64,000 nt of DNA, from positions 1 through 64,000 of the IMG/VR virus record IMGVR_UViG_3300046171_000110. One strand, written 5' to 3'. The notes beneath the pieces were generated by a model that worked only from the letters and a program-made list of their open reading frames with translations, was not told the DNA's origin and made no database searches. Position 1 is the first letter of the stretch. Each line of letters opens with the position of its first letter. A program made the translations under genes and the position numbers. Of the stretch, positions 1-7,119 are shown in pieces. Origin of the DNA: a virus.

Positions 1-6
1 AAGGAG

Positions 7-116
7 TCTAAACTGCCGTCTAAACTGCATTCCTCCGTCTAAACTGGTCGTCTAAACTGCCGTCTCCTGTTCTATAGAACGGTGTACTGCGTCATCTAAA
101 CTGGCTGTCTAAACTG
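7..116. repeat. Short direct-repeat array, unit TCTAAACTG
   Basis: Six exact copies of the 9-mer TCTAAACTG start at 7, 19, 38, 51, 95 and 108, usually preceded by CG or CC. Several are spaced 12-13 bp apart, roughly one helical turn. Two further partial copies (GTCTAAAC at 379, TCTAAACT at 393) lie downstream. All are in the same orientation and sit in non-coding DNA at the window edge, so the array may continue to the left. Iteron-like protein binding sites (origin or partition locus) are a reasonable reading, but nothing here proves it. Confidence 0.8.
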
Positions 117-444
117 AATCCCACGGGTACGGGTCGCATGTGAGGCGTACGCCTGTCGTGCATGAGGGGCGGGCGCACATCACGCTAGGCATTCGCCTGA
201 GAATCAAAGCCCCATGCGTATGCGTGAGAGTGTGAGCGAGCCGTGTGTAACACCCGCACCAATGTGAGCCACCTGCTTGTGTGCGTCTGGGTGGGTGCGT
301 GGGTGGGTGGGGTGTGCTACGCACTCTCCCACTCATATGGGTGGAACTGTTACATACATTCATCTTCTTACGCACCCGTCTAAACCCATACATCTAAACT
401 ACTACAGGACTACGAGAGCAGGCTTTTCAGTCCACCGAATCGAG
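117..444. other. Non-coding, GC-rich leader region with palindrome and G-quadruplex motif
   Basis: No convincing gene is present; the open frames here are low-complexity and lack ribosome binding sites. It contains the perfect 12-bp palindrome AGGCGTACGCCT (143-154). It also has a canonical G-quadruplex pattern at 289-312, with four or more GGG tracts separated by T, TGCGT and T. Base composition is visibly richer in G+C than the neighbouring genes. Together with the adjacent repeat array this looks like a cis-acting control region. Confidence 0.5.
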
Positions 445-445
445 A

Positions 446-470
446 GTTCCTTTATAAAGGGGTTAAGAAG
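446..470 (+). promoter_or_regulatory. Archaeal TATA promoter, class A
   Basis: The TATA element TTTATAAA is at 451-458 and is followed by GGGGTTAAGAAG. From the TATA box to AAGAAG the site is base-for-base identical to the promoter at 1940-1964. It lies 115 bp before the ATG of the gene at 573. The expected start point, about 25 nt beyond TATA, would give a long leader containing the C-rich tract at 495-516. Confidence 0.8.
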
Positions 471-494
471 TGATGTCCCAGCAATCTTTGCTAC

Positions 495-556
495 TCCCCC
501 CTCCCCCCTCCCCTCCTTGGGGTGGTGTGGTATGGTGGGTTGTGGTATGGGTTGCA
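495..556. other. Polypyrimidine tract followed by G/T-rich tract in the 5' leader
   Basis: Positions 495-516 are almost pure C with single T interruptions, which gives a G-quadruplex-capable sequence on the - strand. They are followed by a G/T-only stretch to about 550. The pair lies between the promoter and the first codon of the 573 gene, so it would sit in that transcript's 5' leader. Confidence 0.6.
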
Positions 557-572
557 CAGGAATGTGAAAGAA

Positions 573-1247
573 ATGAATACACAAACGCCAAGTTATGCAA
601 TGCAGATGAATAAAATGAACGCTACCCTAACAGGTTTCATGCGTAGTAGGAAAGGTAAGATTGACTTACCTATCAAGCGTGATGAGTTCCTGAATGATGG
701 TGCTATTGAATGGACAGTAGGATACGACAAAGAGAACACTATGAACACCTTTACTCGTGCTGAAATCGTACAAGGTCTTACCAATGCGATTGGTAGAGCG
801 AAACAATACGGGCCTAAGAAAGTCACAGGCTCCATACCTGCCGAACCTAACAACGCAGGCATCAAGAATGTCCTAGGTCTGTCTCATATCGTAGGTGGCG
901 ACGGTGTCAATGCAGGTAAGAGAGTTCCGGCTCTATTCCATTGCCTTGCGGCTGCCCGTAAGAAAATCAGGAACGCTGCTAAATCTGAGGCGAGTGCTAA
1001 CGCTCTTAGCCTAGCCCAGAAACTCGGTACTGCTGTCGGCTTCGTGACCATCACAGGTCGAGGTAAGAACAAAGTCGTTACTCTTTCCGAGCCATATGCA
1101 GACATCAAATCTGCTGTGCGTGGTTACTGCCGAACCAAGTGGACATCCTCATGGTGGGAAACAACCCCAGACATGAAGAACGCTCGCAAGGCTGAGGCCA
1201 TGAACAACATTTCCAACTACAACGACCTCAAGAAAAAGTATTCTTGA
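573..1247 (+). CDS. Basic protein of unknown function
   Basis: 224 aa starting at the ATG at 573. An in-frame upstream extension exists but is translated from the G/T-rich leader and looks like chance. The protein is rich in Lys and Arg, with a basic patch around residues 125-150 (FHCLAAARKKIRNAAKS) and a Trp-rich segment near residue 195 (TKWTSSWW). Composition suggests a nucleic-acid-binding protein, but no family is recognised. It is monocistronic, has its own class A promoter, and stands apart from the operon at 2014 between two structured non-coding regions, which fits a regulator or origin-binding role (inference). Confidence 0.75.
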   Translation: MNTQTPSYAMQMNKMNATLTGFMRSRKGKIDLPIKRDEFLNDGAIEWTVGYDKENTMNTFTRAEIVQGLTNAIGRAKQYGPKKVTGSIPAEPNNAGIKNVLGLSHIVGGDGVNAGKRVPALFHCLAAARKKIRNAAKSEASANALSLAQKLGTAVGFVTITGRGKNKVVTLSEPYADIKSAVRGYCRTKWTSSWWETTPDMKNARKAEAMNNISNYNDLKKKYS

Positions 1248-1620
1248 GTAACCCCCCCAACCGTACCCGAACCGCACCGGGTAGGCAAATATGTGCGGTA
1301 ACATCCATCTTCATGGAAAGAAGTGGCTCATAAATACACACCCCTTTCCATGACTTCCCACTCATCTATTATCACATAGGGGTGGGGCAGGCTTTTTGTT
1401 TCGGGATTTTCACCTGCCCCATCCCGTCATGGGTTGCTTCCTCATTTTCTTTCCAGAAAATCTGCCACTACGCCACAGCGAGCCATGCAACCAGACCTCC
1501 CCACCCACTACCCAAGACCTTTCCATATCCTATTCACCATCCTTTACATCTAAGGGATTCCTAAGCAGCAATGCGTTTCCATGCTGAGCAGTACCATTGT
1601 GTATTGTTTATTCAGCAACC
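1248..1620. other. Non-coding region with long hairpins
   Basis: No supported gene. A perfect 10-bp inverted repeat (TCATGGAAAG at about 1312-1321 and CTTTCCATGA at about 1344-1353) spans a 22-nt loop. A second inverted repeat, GGGGCAGG (1384-1391) with CCTGCCCC (1413-1420), encloses a T-rich loop. A run of seven C lies just after the stop of the upstream gene. The second hairpin with its T-rich loop could terminate the 573 transcript or belong to a non-coding RNA. Confidence 0.5.
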
Positions 1621-1631
1621 CTCTACTCACA

Positions 1632-1717
1632 GGGGGAGTCCGACGAGCGCCAGTACCTACATTGAGGTAATGTGGGGGTGAGCATGATGCTCAATATCAT
1701 GTCAGTTGGACTCTCCC
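1632..1717. ncRNA. Candidate structured RNA, three-way-junction fold
   Basis: Positions 1632-1644 pair with 1705-1717 as an uninterrupted 13-bp stem with two G-U pairs. Inside it are two further hairpins: 1656-1663 with 1669-1676 (8 bp, 5-nt loop) and 1679-1684 with 1688-1693 (6 bp, 3-nt loop). Three nested helices in 86 nt of otherwise non-coding sequence are unlikely by chance. It is not a tRNA: there is no TTC-type T-loop and the outer stem is far longer than 7 bp. The strand is assigned only because the wobble pairs read G-U on +. No known RNA family is recognised. Confidence 0.5.
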
Positions 1718-1728
1718 TTCCATACAAA

Positions 1729-1742
1729 CCGTAGCACTACGG
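1729..1742. repeat. Palindrome CCGTAG-CA-CTACGG
   Basis: A perfect 6-bp inverted repeat with a 2-nt centre, placed between the structured RNA candidate and the large AT-rich inverted repeat. It is suitable as a dimeric protein binding site; no protein is identified. Confidence 0.55.
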
Positions 1743-1754
1743 CTTTGTACAATC

Positions 1755-1905
1755 TGTTCAATGTATACTCTAGTCAGAATACAATACAAAGTAATAGTAT
1801 TGTGTATAGTAGTATCTCTATATTTATATTAATATATATTTAGACTTACTATGAACATACTATACAAACTACCTATTGTATTGTGACTAGAATATCTATT
1901 GAACA
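1755..1905. repeat. Long imperfect inverted repeat around an AT-rich core; candidate replication origin
   Basis: The left arm, 1755-1787, matches the reverse complement of about 1874-1905 at roughly 28 of 33 positions. The conserved blocks are TGTTCAAT, TCTAGTCA and AATACAATA. The roughly 86-bp core between the arms is extremely AT-rich (TATTTATATTAATATATATT near 1821) and contains smaller inverted repeats. Downstream is a tandem repeat GAACAAAG-T-GAACAAAG (1901-1917). The layout of symmetric arms, an easily melted core and an adjacent promoter resembles archaeal and viral origins, but no initiator gene or Cdc6-type ORB sequence is visible to confirm it. Confidence 0.55.
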
Positions 1906-1939
1906 AAGTGAACAAAGGCTCAGTAGCCCTTTCTCTAGG

Positions 1940-1964
1940 CTTCTTTTATAAAGGGGTTAAGAAG
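1940..1964 (+). promoter_or_regulatory. Archaeal TATA promoter, class A, of the small-gene operon
   Basis: The sequence CTTCTT-N13-AAGAAG forms an inverted repeat around TTTATAAA (1945-1952). It is identical over TTTATAAAGGGGTTAAGAAG to the promoter at 446-470. The first gene starts 61 nt after the TATA box. No comparable element was noticed again until 14.2 kb, so this promoter probably drives the whole 2014-13397 operon. Confidence 0.85.
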
Positions 1965-2013
1965 TGTTGCTTCACCTCGGTTTGCTAACCCAGAAAAAAC
2001 AGGAAGAATAAAT

Positions 2014-2298
2014 ATGAATACGAATATGAATACGGATTATGAATTAACACCGAAACAAAAGAGCATGATAGGAGAATTAGTGTTTAGAGGCGTTGCAGAT
2101 GTGTATGCACACCCGGAAAAATTAACAGAAAACATTGTCATGTTTTGTAACGCATGGGACATGAATCAGTTTGATGTAATCACTTGTATCAATCACCTAG
2201 CATTGATGTTTGAATACGAAACGATAAGTTACGATGTGACTCATGGCATCAGGTGTTGGGAGAATGCTTACGGTGAAGTCATCTACGAGGTGAGATAA
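2014..2298 (+). CDS. Small protein of unknown function, first gene of operon
   Basis: 94 aa. The ATG at 2014 follows an AGGAAG ribosome binding site by 7 nt in the block AGGAAGAATAAATATG. In-frame Met codons also occur at residues 5 and beyond, but the first has the best spacing. The protein is acidic and soluble, with no signal peptide or membrane segment. No family is recognised. Its place directly behind the class A promoter suggests early expression. Confidence 0.7.
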   Translation: MNTNMNTDYELTPKQKSMIGELVFRGVADVYAHPEKLTENIVMFCNAWDMNQFDVITCINHLALMFEYETISYDVTHGIRCWENAYGEVIYEVR

Positions 2299-2299
2299 T

Positions 2300-2557
2300 A
2301 TGGGACAAGTAGCGTGCGCCTGTCAAGATTGTATGAGCGTATTCTATGGCGAAGGAAGCCAACCATATACAGATGACCATGTATTATACCATCACCCTAG
2401 ATGTAATCACATTACTGAGAAAGTACTAGACAAAATCGAATTTGAAGATGAAGTATATATCGCTGAGTATGACATATATGTCATGGAAAATGTTGTTCAT
2501 TGGCAAGGCTACAGATGCACTTGCGAAGATGAATACAAACAAGATGAGGAGGAATAA
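2300..2557 (+). CDS. Cys/His-rich small protein
   Basis: 85 aa. It starts 1 nt after the previous stop. Cysteines at 6, 8 and 11, then H31, H32, C35 and H37, and a CxC near residue 73 suggest zinc binding, though the spacing matches no standard finger. It ends in a Glu-rich tail created by the next gene's ribosome binding site. Function unknown. Confidence 0.65.
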   Translation: MGQVACACQDCMSVFYGEGSQPYTDDHVLYHHPRCNHITEKVLDKIEFEDEVYIAEYDIYVMENVVHWQGYRCTCEDEYKQDEEE

Positions 2558-2559
2558 AC

Positions 2560-2775
2560 ATGGTAAGTTTCAGTAACACTAAATCGCCCGACCAACAAAG
2601 GCGTGATGCCATAGAGGCTAGAGATAGATACTACTACGAGGTGGAAGACTTGCGAAGAAAAGTTAAGCGACTCGAAGAAGAGATAGAACGACTCAAGAAC
2701 GCTAACCAAGAGGTTGCGTATTGGAAAGATGTAGCCGAATCGCTACAAGAATACATTGACATAATGGAGGAATGA
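2560..2775 (+). CDS. Short coiled-coil protein
   Basis: 71 aa. Residues 26-70 form one continuous amphipathic heptad-like helix rich in Glu, Arg and Leu (around VEDLRRKVKRLEEEIERLK), so a dimeric coiled coil is expected. The stop overlaps the following ATG region. No family is recognised; small coiled-coil proteins of this kind often act as adaptors or inhibitors. Confidence 0.7.
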   Translation: MVSFSNTKSPDQQRRDAIEARDRYYYEVEDLRRKVKRLEEEIERLKNANQEVAYWKDVAESLQEYIDIMEE

Positions 2776-2777
2776 AT

Positions 2778-3428
2778 ATGAAACAAGAACAAGAAAGGAA
2801 TAACACAAGCAAGCAAGAAGAAGATAGCGAGATTAGGTTTCTCGGACAAGAGGGAGGAAGAAGTGAGGGCAACATGCTCATCATGGGTGTCTACTCAGGA
2901 AACCTTTGGGAGTACACTGGTGTCAATCAAGGTACTGACTCTCACTGGTACAAGAACAAAGACTACCACAACAACGACATGCTGATGAGTAACTTCGCAG
3001 CCTACGGAATACCTATTGAACTCGCAGACCTATTCTTCGAGGCGGAGTTTGTCAATGAAGAGTATGGACTACACGGACTGTTCAAGTTCAAGGACATACC
3101 AACCAAGCAACTCGTTGTTGATTGCATGAAAGCCCACAATAAACTAGAAGGTCTGCTCAGCACCGTGAGAAAGTCAAACACATATCCAAACAAGAACTAT
3201 GTTGAACTCGGTAGACTCAAAGACGAGGTTGTATCTCGCACCGAAAGCATGGGTTGGTTCATCAAGGTTATGCAACGAGAGGACACAGTCATTCACTACA
3301 CATACACCGACGAAGATACTGGTGAACAGTGGCGTGAGGAACTACATGATGGTGGTGACTACATGTACTACATCGAAGAGATGTACCGCAGCGCAGGTGG
3401 CAAGCAATACTTTGGCGAAGAGGAATGA
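2778..3428 (+). CDS. Protein of unknown function
   Basis: 216 aa. An ATG 6 nt upstream (2772) is only 2 nt from the GGAGG site, whereas 2778 has normal spacing of 8 nt, so 2778 is chosen. The first 30 residues are charged and probably disordered. The rest is a soluble acidic domain with aromatic-rich motifs (TDSHWYKNKDYHNND, DYMYYIEEMYRS). No catalytic motif is recognised. Confidence 0.7.
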   Translation: MKQEQERNNTSKQEEDSEIRFLGQEGGRSEGNMLIMGVYSGNLWEYTGVNQGTDSHWYKNKDYHNNDMLMSNFAAYGIPIELADLFFEAEFVNEEYGLHGLFKFKDIPTKQLVVDCMKAHNKLEGLLSTVRKSNTYPNKNYVELGRLKDEVVSRTESMGWFIKVMQREDTVIHYTYTDEDTGEQWREELHDGGDYMYYIEEMYRSAGGKQYFGEEE

Positions 3429-3430
3429 AT

Positions 3431-4015
3431 ATGACAGAACCATGTAAATGCGGAAGCACAGAACACGAAGCAATAACAAGTAAAGGACTAGCAGGCATGA
3501 CCACTATTACATCATGTCCTCTTGAAATAGAAGAGGCTCATGAGAGAATGCGTAATGCAAAGCCAACACAACCTAGAACAATAAAAGCACCAACTAGTCA
3601 TGCTTTCTTACACATTGACAAACAGTTAGATGAAGCAAGATATGGTAAGTCAAGTATTACACAAGACATGCTAGACATGCAACAACTTAAGGAGATGATT
3701 GACGCACTTGACTCTAACAACTTTGTTCACTTACTAAGGCATGACAAGCGTTTCAGTATAGAAGCCATGAAGAAGCATGTTATCAGCGACCCTAACAACA
3801 CACTAGAGAAGGAATACTATGATGTGTTCGAGAACAACAAAGAGTTAGACATGCTACTTACCACAGGGCATTATCATCCGTATAGTAAGTCGCCTCACAT
3901 TTGGAGAACGGTTCACTTGAGCGATGTTGAAAGGCACACTGTTGAAATGATTATGCTACTCAATGACATGAAGGACACATACACTATGATGATAACGGAA
4001 GGTGAAGAAGAATGA
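3431..4015 (+). CDS. Protein of unknown function with N-terminal CxC
   Basis: 194 aa. The start is the second ATG of the GAGGAATGAATATG block, for spacing reasons. It begins MTEPCKCGSTEHE, with a further Cys at residue 28, so a small N-terminal metal site is possible. The remainder is mostly helical by composition. It overlaps the ardA start by 4 nt (ATGA), which implies translational coupling. No family is recognised. Confidence 0.65.
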   Translation: MTEPCKCGSTEHEAITSKGLAGMTTITSCPLEIEEAHERMRNAKPTQPRTIKAPTSHAFLHIDKQLDEARYGKSSITQDMLDMQQLKEMIDALDSNNFVHLLRHDKRFSIEAMKKHVISDPNNTLEKEYYDVFENNKELDMLLTTGHYHPYSKSPHIWRTVHLSDVERHTVEMIMLLNDMKDTYTMMITEGEEE

Positions 4016-4593
4016 CACAAGAAACAAAACAAATACGAGAAGAAAGAATAGCAATGGGATGCTTGGGCTGTTACAATAATGGCAGACTGACATTCAAATG
4101 GATAAACGCAGACGAACTAAGAGAAGCCATCGAGGTTGGCGTAGTCAAATCAATATGCTCTCGACCACACTGTGGTGACGAGTGGCACATCCAAGACTAC
4201 GACGGTGAGATTGGTAGGTTTGGTTCTGACTTTGGTGAGTGGCCTGACCTTGAACAACTTGCTGACATCATGGACTTGGTTGATGAACACGGTCAAAGAC
4301 ATGTCGCAGGCATTGAAGCAGCAATGCAACACCACGGAAGAAGCATTCCAACTGTCGAGCAAGTAGAAGAAGCCGTTGATTTACTCTATTACATAGGTGA
4401 ATACGAGAGTGACATCAAGGACTTCTTCATGGAGTGGGCTTACTCAACGGGCGACATGAAGGAAGGACATCCCATGGAATCATACATTGACTGGGAAGAC
4501 TATGCTCGTGACATGATGCACCACTACTCAAGGATTGACCTTCGACACAGCACTTACGAGAAAAGCATCTACCTCATTGACAGGAATCGGTGA
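4012..4593 (+). CDS. ardA: ArdA-like antirestriction protein
   Basis: 193 aa, acidic. ArdA proteins are elongated DNA mimics that occupy the DNA-binding groove of type I restriction-modification enzymes. Family features seen in order: YNNGRLTFKWINADELREAI near residue 20, EWHIQDYDGEIGRF near 63, then LADIMDLVDEHG, an EEAVDLLYYIGEYES segment near 125, and the C-terminal ESYIDWEDYARDMM near 160. Length is near the usual 165-190 aa. An N-terminal pair CLGC plus C51 and C56 is unusual for the family. It overlaps the upstream stop by 4 nt. Location early in the operon fits protection of incoming viral DNA (inference). Confidence 0.88.
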   Translation: MTQETKQIREERIAMGCLGCYNNGRLTFKWINADELREAIEVGVVKSICSRPHCGDEWHIQDYDGEIGRFGSDFGEWPDLEQLADIMDLVDEHGQRHVAGIEAAMQHHGRSIPTVEQVEEAVDLLYYIGEYESDIKDFFMEWAYSTGDMKEGHPMESYIDWEDYARDMMHHYSRIDLRHSTYEKSIYLIDRNR

Positions 4594-4597
4594 TAAC

Positions 4598-4753
4598 ATG
4601 AAGTCGGAAACAATACAAGCACTCTTTGATGACTACAAAGAATATCAAGAATGGTATTATCAAAACCACGGATGGGTTATGGAAGAAACCTTCCGTGAAT
4701 ATGTACAGCGTTGCATTGATAATGATGAACTAGGATTACTTGAGGAGGAATGA
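4598..4753 (+). CDS. Small acidic protein
   Basis: 51 aa starting at the ATG at 4598, 4 nt after the ardA stop. A longer in-frame reading would overlap ardA and is not needed. It is acidic and tyrosine-rich (DDYKEYQEWYYQNHGW). It ends LLEEE because the next ribosome binding site lies in its last codons. Function unknown; its size and charge beside ardA make a second DNA-mimic or inhibitor possible, which is speculation. Confidence 0.6.
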   Translation: MKSETIQALFDDYKEYQEWYYQNHGWVMEETFREYVQRCIDNDELGLLEEE

Positions 4754-4755
4754 AT

Positions 4756-5400
4756 ATGAATGAAGAGATAACACAGTACGAGAAAGAAGCGATGGACTAC
4801 TTCAAGTCCTTGATGAAAGAACAACGATACCCTAGTGACTACGGTGGTCAGGACTTCTGGGATGAAGACGGATGGTTACTCACCGTGTCATGGAATCCTA
4901 CACAGTCCAAGCAAGAAGAGATTGCTTTCGCTATACTTGATTCTTACTTAACTAAAACTGACAGCGACAATCATGATGTAGTTAGATTCAGACACTGGGC
5001 TTGTGGCCATGTCATGCAAATGAACACTCGACCAATCGTAGATGGCAGACTCACCAAAGCGGGTGAGGAAATCTACGAATACATACAAGACAATGGTTAC
5101 GACTACTTGATGCAAGCATTAGAAGAACCAGACTACATTGAATGGGAAAGGAAGATGGTCATCATGTGTATAGACAACGACGACTTAACTGATGAACAAA
5201 TGGACAGGCTAGTATCACACTTGCTCTATCAATGTGATGTCTATGTTGAGAGTGATGGTTCTCTATACTGTAACGGTGACTTGAACAAACTCATCGAAGA
5301 AGAAACTGATTACCTATTCGGTAACTCGACTAGGGCAATACAAAGAAGGGCGGCTGAACATCCCGACCAAACCAATCTGTTCACAACACAAGAGGAATGA
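4756..5400 (+). CDS. Phage-type protein with RFxHWACG motif
   Basis: 214 aa, start chosen as the second ATG of the GAGGAATGAATATG block. The segment VVRFRHWACGHVMQMNTRP (about residues 75-93), followed by a helix and an acidic EEPDYIEWE stretch near 135, resembles a protein type I recall from actinobacteriophages (RFGHWACGW...; acidic DY-rich region). Its function is unknown there too. The protein is strongly acidic overall and lies one gene downstream of ardA, so a role against host defence is possible but unproven. Confidence 0.65.
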   Translation: MNEEITQYEKEAMDYFKSLMKEQRYPSDYGGQDFWDEDGWLLTVSWNPTQSKQEEIAFAILDSYLTKTDSDNHDVVRFRHWACGHVMQMNTRPIVDGRLTKAGEEIYEYIQDNGYDYLMQALEEPDYIEWERKMVIMCIDNDDLTDEQMDRLVSHLLYQCDVYVESDGSLYCNGDLNKLIEEETDYLFGNSTRAIQRRAAEHPDQTNLFTTQEE

Positions 5401-5402
5401 AT

Positions 5403-6344
5403 ATGAAAAACACAATAGAATTGATGAAAAAACAAGCAAAAGAAATAACAGACGAAGAGATAGAATGGACATACCAGCGTAAGGTTCAGTGGGAGAAAGT
5501 TCCTGCCAATGTGAACACTTACTTGAACGCAATCAAAGGTTCAGTCAGATACTATGGTGACGCAGACACCAATGCAGAAGAGATGGTTGAAGCACTAACT
5601 AAAACCAGCCTCACGCAAGAAGATTTGCTTGAGGTTTTCGGTTGGCTGACATCTAAGAAAGACCATGTGATTACTTACAGGGAAAAGGATTGGTATGCTC
5701 GTGACTATGACTACCGTGTCACCAAGAAACCAAAGGTGGACTACGAAAGAGCGCATTGGTCTAACCCTTATCGTGGTGCAGCATCCAACTACTACCACCG
5801 TAAACATTCAGTCCAAGAAATGCTATCCAAACAGTTGGCAGGCTTAGTCAAGTACATGGCTGAATACAATCAGCACAACGATGCACATGCTATCTGGCTT
5901 GACCAACGAAACTTAGACAACATGAGGAATTTGATTGAAGGTAAAGAGAAAGATAACAAATCCATCTACAAACACGGTGGCCAAATCTACCAACACATCC
6001 TTGCTACACTTTCTGAGTATCGTAATGGCAACTCAAATTCTACACATGGTAAGTTCTCGTTTGCTCTGTCATACAACACCAGATACATTGACGGAGAAAC
6101 AGGTGAACTCATACCACTTGACCTCGCAGAAGCCACTACTAAATTCATGAACTACCAATCCAATGTCGTGCGTAACCTCAGGGCTACTCAACCAAACAAA
6201 CTGGGTGAGATACATGAGTCACTTGTTGAACAAAGAGATGCTCTATTCACACGCTGGCTGGATGCTCACAGAATTGCTTACGATGCATCTGTCTTGTGGA
6301 AGAATACATGGGATGAGTTCTGGGGCTACCTACCAACGGAGTGA
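5403..6344 (+). CDS. Protein of unknown function
   Basis: 313 aa, soluble, Tyr- and His-rich. The start is the second ATG of the junction block. The N-terminal 30 residues are helical and charged. Noted segments are YYGDADTNAEEMVEAL near 48 and KKPKVDYERAHWSNPYRGAASNYYHRKHS near 105-135. No catalytic motif or family is recognised. It is the largest intact protein of the small-gene operon before the helicase. Confidence 0.7.
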   Translation: MKNTIELMKKQAKEITDEEIEWTYQRKVQWEKVPANVNTYLNAIKGSVRYYGDADTNAEEMVEALTKTSLTQEDLLEVFGWLTSKKDHVITYREKDWYARDYDYRVTKKPKVDYERAHWSNPYRGAASNYYHRKHSVQEMLSKQLAGLVKYMAEYNQHNDAHAIWLDQRNLDNMRNLIEGKEKDNKSIYKHGGQIYQHILATLSEYRNGNSNSTHGKFSFALSYNTRYIDGETGELIPLDLAEATTKFMNYQSNVVRNLRATQPNKLGEIHESLVEQRDALFTRWLDAHRIAYDASVLWKNTWDEFWGYLPTE

Positions 6345-6350
6345 TGAAGA

Positions 6351-6611
6351 ATGATTGACACAGACAAATACGAAGGACACACAGAAGCACCGTGGGATAA
6401 GTTGAGTGAATACTGCCCAGTTGGTAGCATTGACAAACAACTCATAGCAGACGCACCACTTCTCCTTGAGTTCATTCAAAAGGTAGTCGAGGAATGGGGT
6501 AAGCCTAACCAATGCAACAAAGCATTCGGTAAAGATGTAAGGCACTTGATGTTAGAGTATGGACTAATTAATTACAACGAAGAAACAAGAAGATATGAGG
6601 TGAAAGAATGA
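6351..6611 (+). CDS. MIDTDKYE-family protein, copy 1
   Basis: 86 aa, first of three consecutive paralogues that all begin with the identical octapeptide MIDTDKYE and contain an (A/E)(D/Y)AP(L/I)(L/I)L(E/A) segment. Here that is LIADAPLLLEFIQKVVEEW at about 36-54. This helix resembles the ADAPELL segment seen in many small phage proteins of unknown function. It overlaps copy 2 by 4 nt (ATGA). Function unknown. Confidence 0.75.
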   Translation: MIDTDKYEGHTEAPWDKLSEYCPVGSIDKQLIADAPLLLEFIQKVVEEWGKPNQCNKAFGKDVRHLMLEYGLINYNEETRRYEVKE

Positions 6612-6850
6612 TTGACACAGACAAATACGAGAACCACGACATGATACGAATTGCCAAACAACTGTTGATTGAAGACGCACCACTTATCCTTGAAGCATAC
6701 AAGCGGTTGCGTGAAGAGAGTAAGAAGAAAGGTAATGTTCTTTCAACATTAGATGAGATGATTAGAAATGAAGAGAGTCATGTTGAAATGATGAAAGCAC
6801 TTGAACAAGGATTAGACTTACCGGAAACATGGAAGGAGATGATTGAATGA
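6608..6850 (+). CDS. MIDTDKYE-family protein, copy 2
   Basis: 80 aa. Same N-terminal octapeptide, followed by LLIEDAPLILEAYKRLREES at about 20-39. The C-terminal half is helical and acidic and does not match copies 1 or 3, so only the N-terminal module is shared. It is linked to both neighbours by ATGA overlaps. Confidence 0.75.
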   Translation: MIDTDKYENHDMIRIAKQLLIEDAPLILEAYKRLREESKKKGNVLSTLDEMIRNEESHVEMMKALEQGLDLPETWKEMIE

Positions 6851-7119
6851 TTGACACAGACAAATACGAACCGACACAGATGGATTGGATATTACATAAT
6901 ACAAGAGAACATTCACCCGATGGATGGCGTAAGTTGAGTAAGTCGTTGATTGAACTTAGTGATGATGACAGACGGTTGATTGAATATGCACCACTACTAC
7001 TCGCAGAAGTCATACGGTTGCGTGAGCAATTCAAACTTGCATACGATTGGGTGGATTATCAATTCCCCGATGGAGGAATACAAGACTTCGCAAAATACAT
7101 AGGAGATGAAGAAGAATGA
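6847..7119 (+). CDS. MIDTDKYE-family protein, copy 3
   Basis: 90 aa. The N-terminal MIDTDKYE is identical at the protein level and nearly identical in DNA (ATTGACACAGACAAATACGA) to the other copies. The AP(L/I)LL helix appears later (LIEYAPLLLAEVIRLREQF, about 46-64), separated by an insertion of about 20 residues. It ends GDEEE. The triplet is best explained by tandem duplication with divergence after the first ten codons. Confidence 0.75.
   Translation: MIDTDKYEPTQMDWILHNTREHSPDGWRKLSKSLIELSDDDRRLIEYAPLLLAEVIRLREQFKLAYDWVDYQFPDGGIQDFAKYIGDEEE

Noticed and set aside
7-116. CRISPR-like array
   Set aside because: The unit is only 9 bp, spacings are 3-35 bp and irregular, and there are no spacers of constant length and no cas genes.
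109-567. Open frames in the leader region on both strands
   Set aside because: They are low-complexity His/Thr/Pro/Gly-rich translations of GC-rich repeats with no ribosome binding site, and they cross the promoter and repeat array.
1382-1587. Two overlapping short frames after the first gene
   Set aside because: No ribosome binding site; they cover a long inverted repeat, and composition is unlike neighbouring proteins.
1632-1742. tRNA gene
   Set aside because: The outer stem is 13 bp, there is no T-loop consensus or recognisable anticodon arm, and only two internal hairpins are present.
1964-2011. Leader peptide of 15 codons starting GTG just after the class A TATA box
   Set aside because: It ends KKQEE like real genes, but this reflects the ribosome binding site of the next gene; no independent support.
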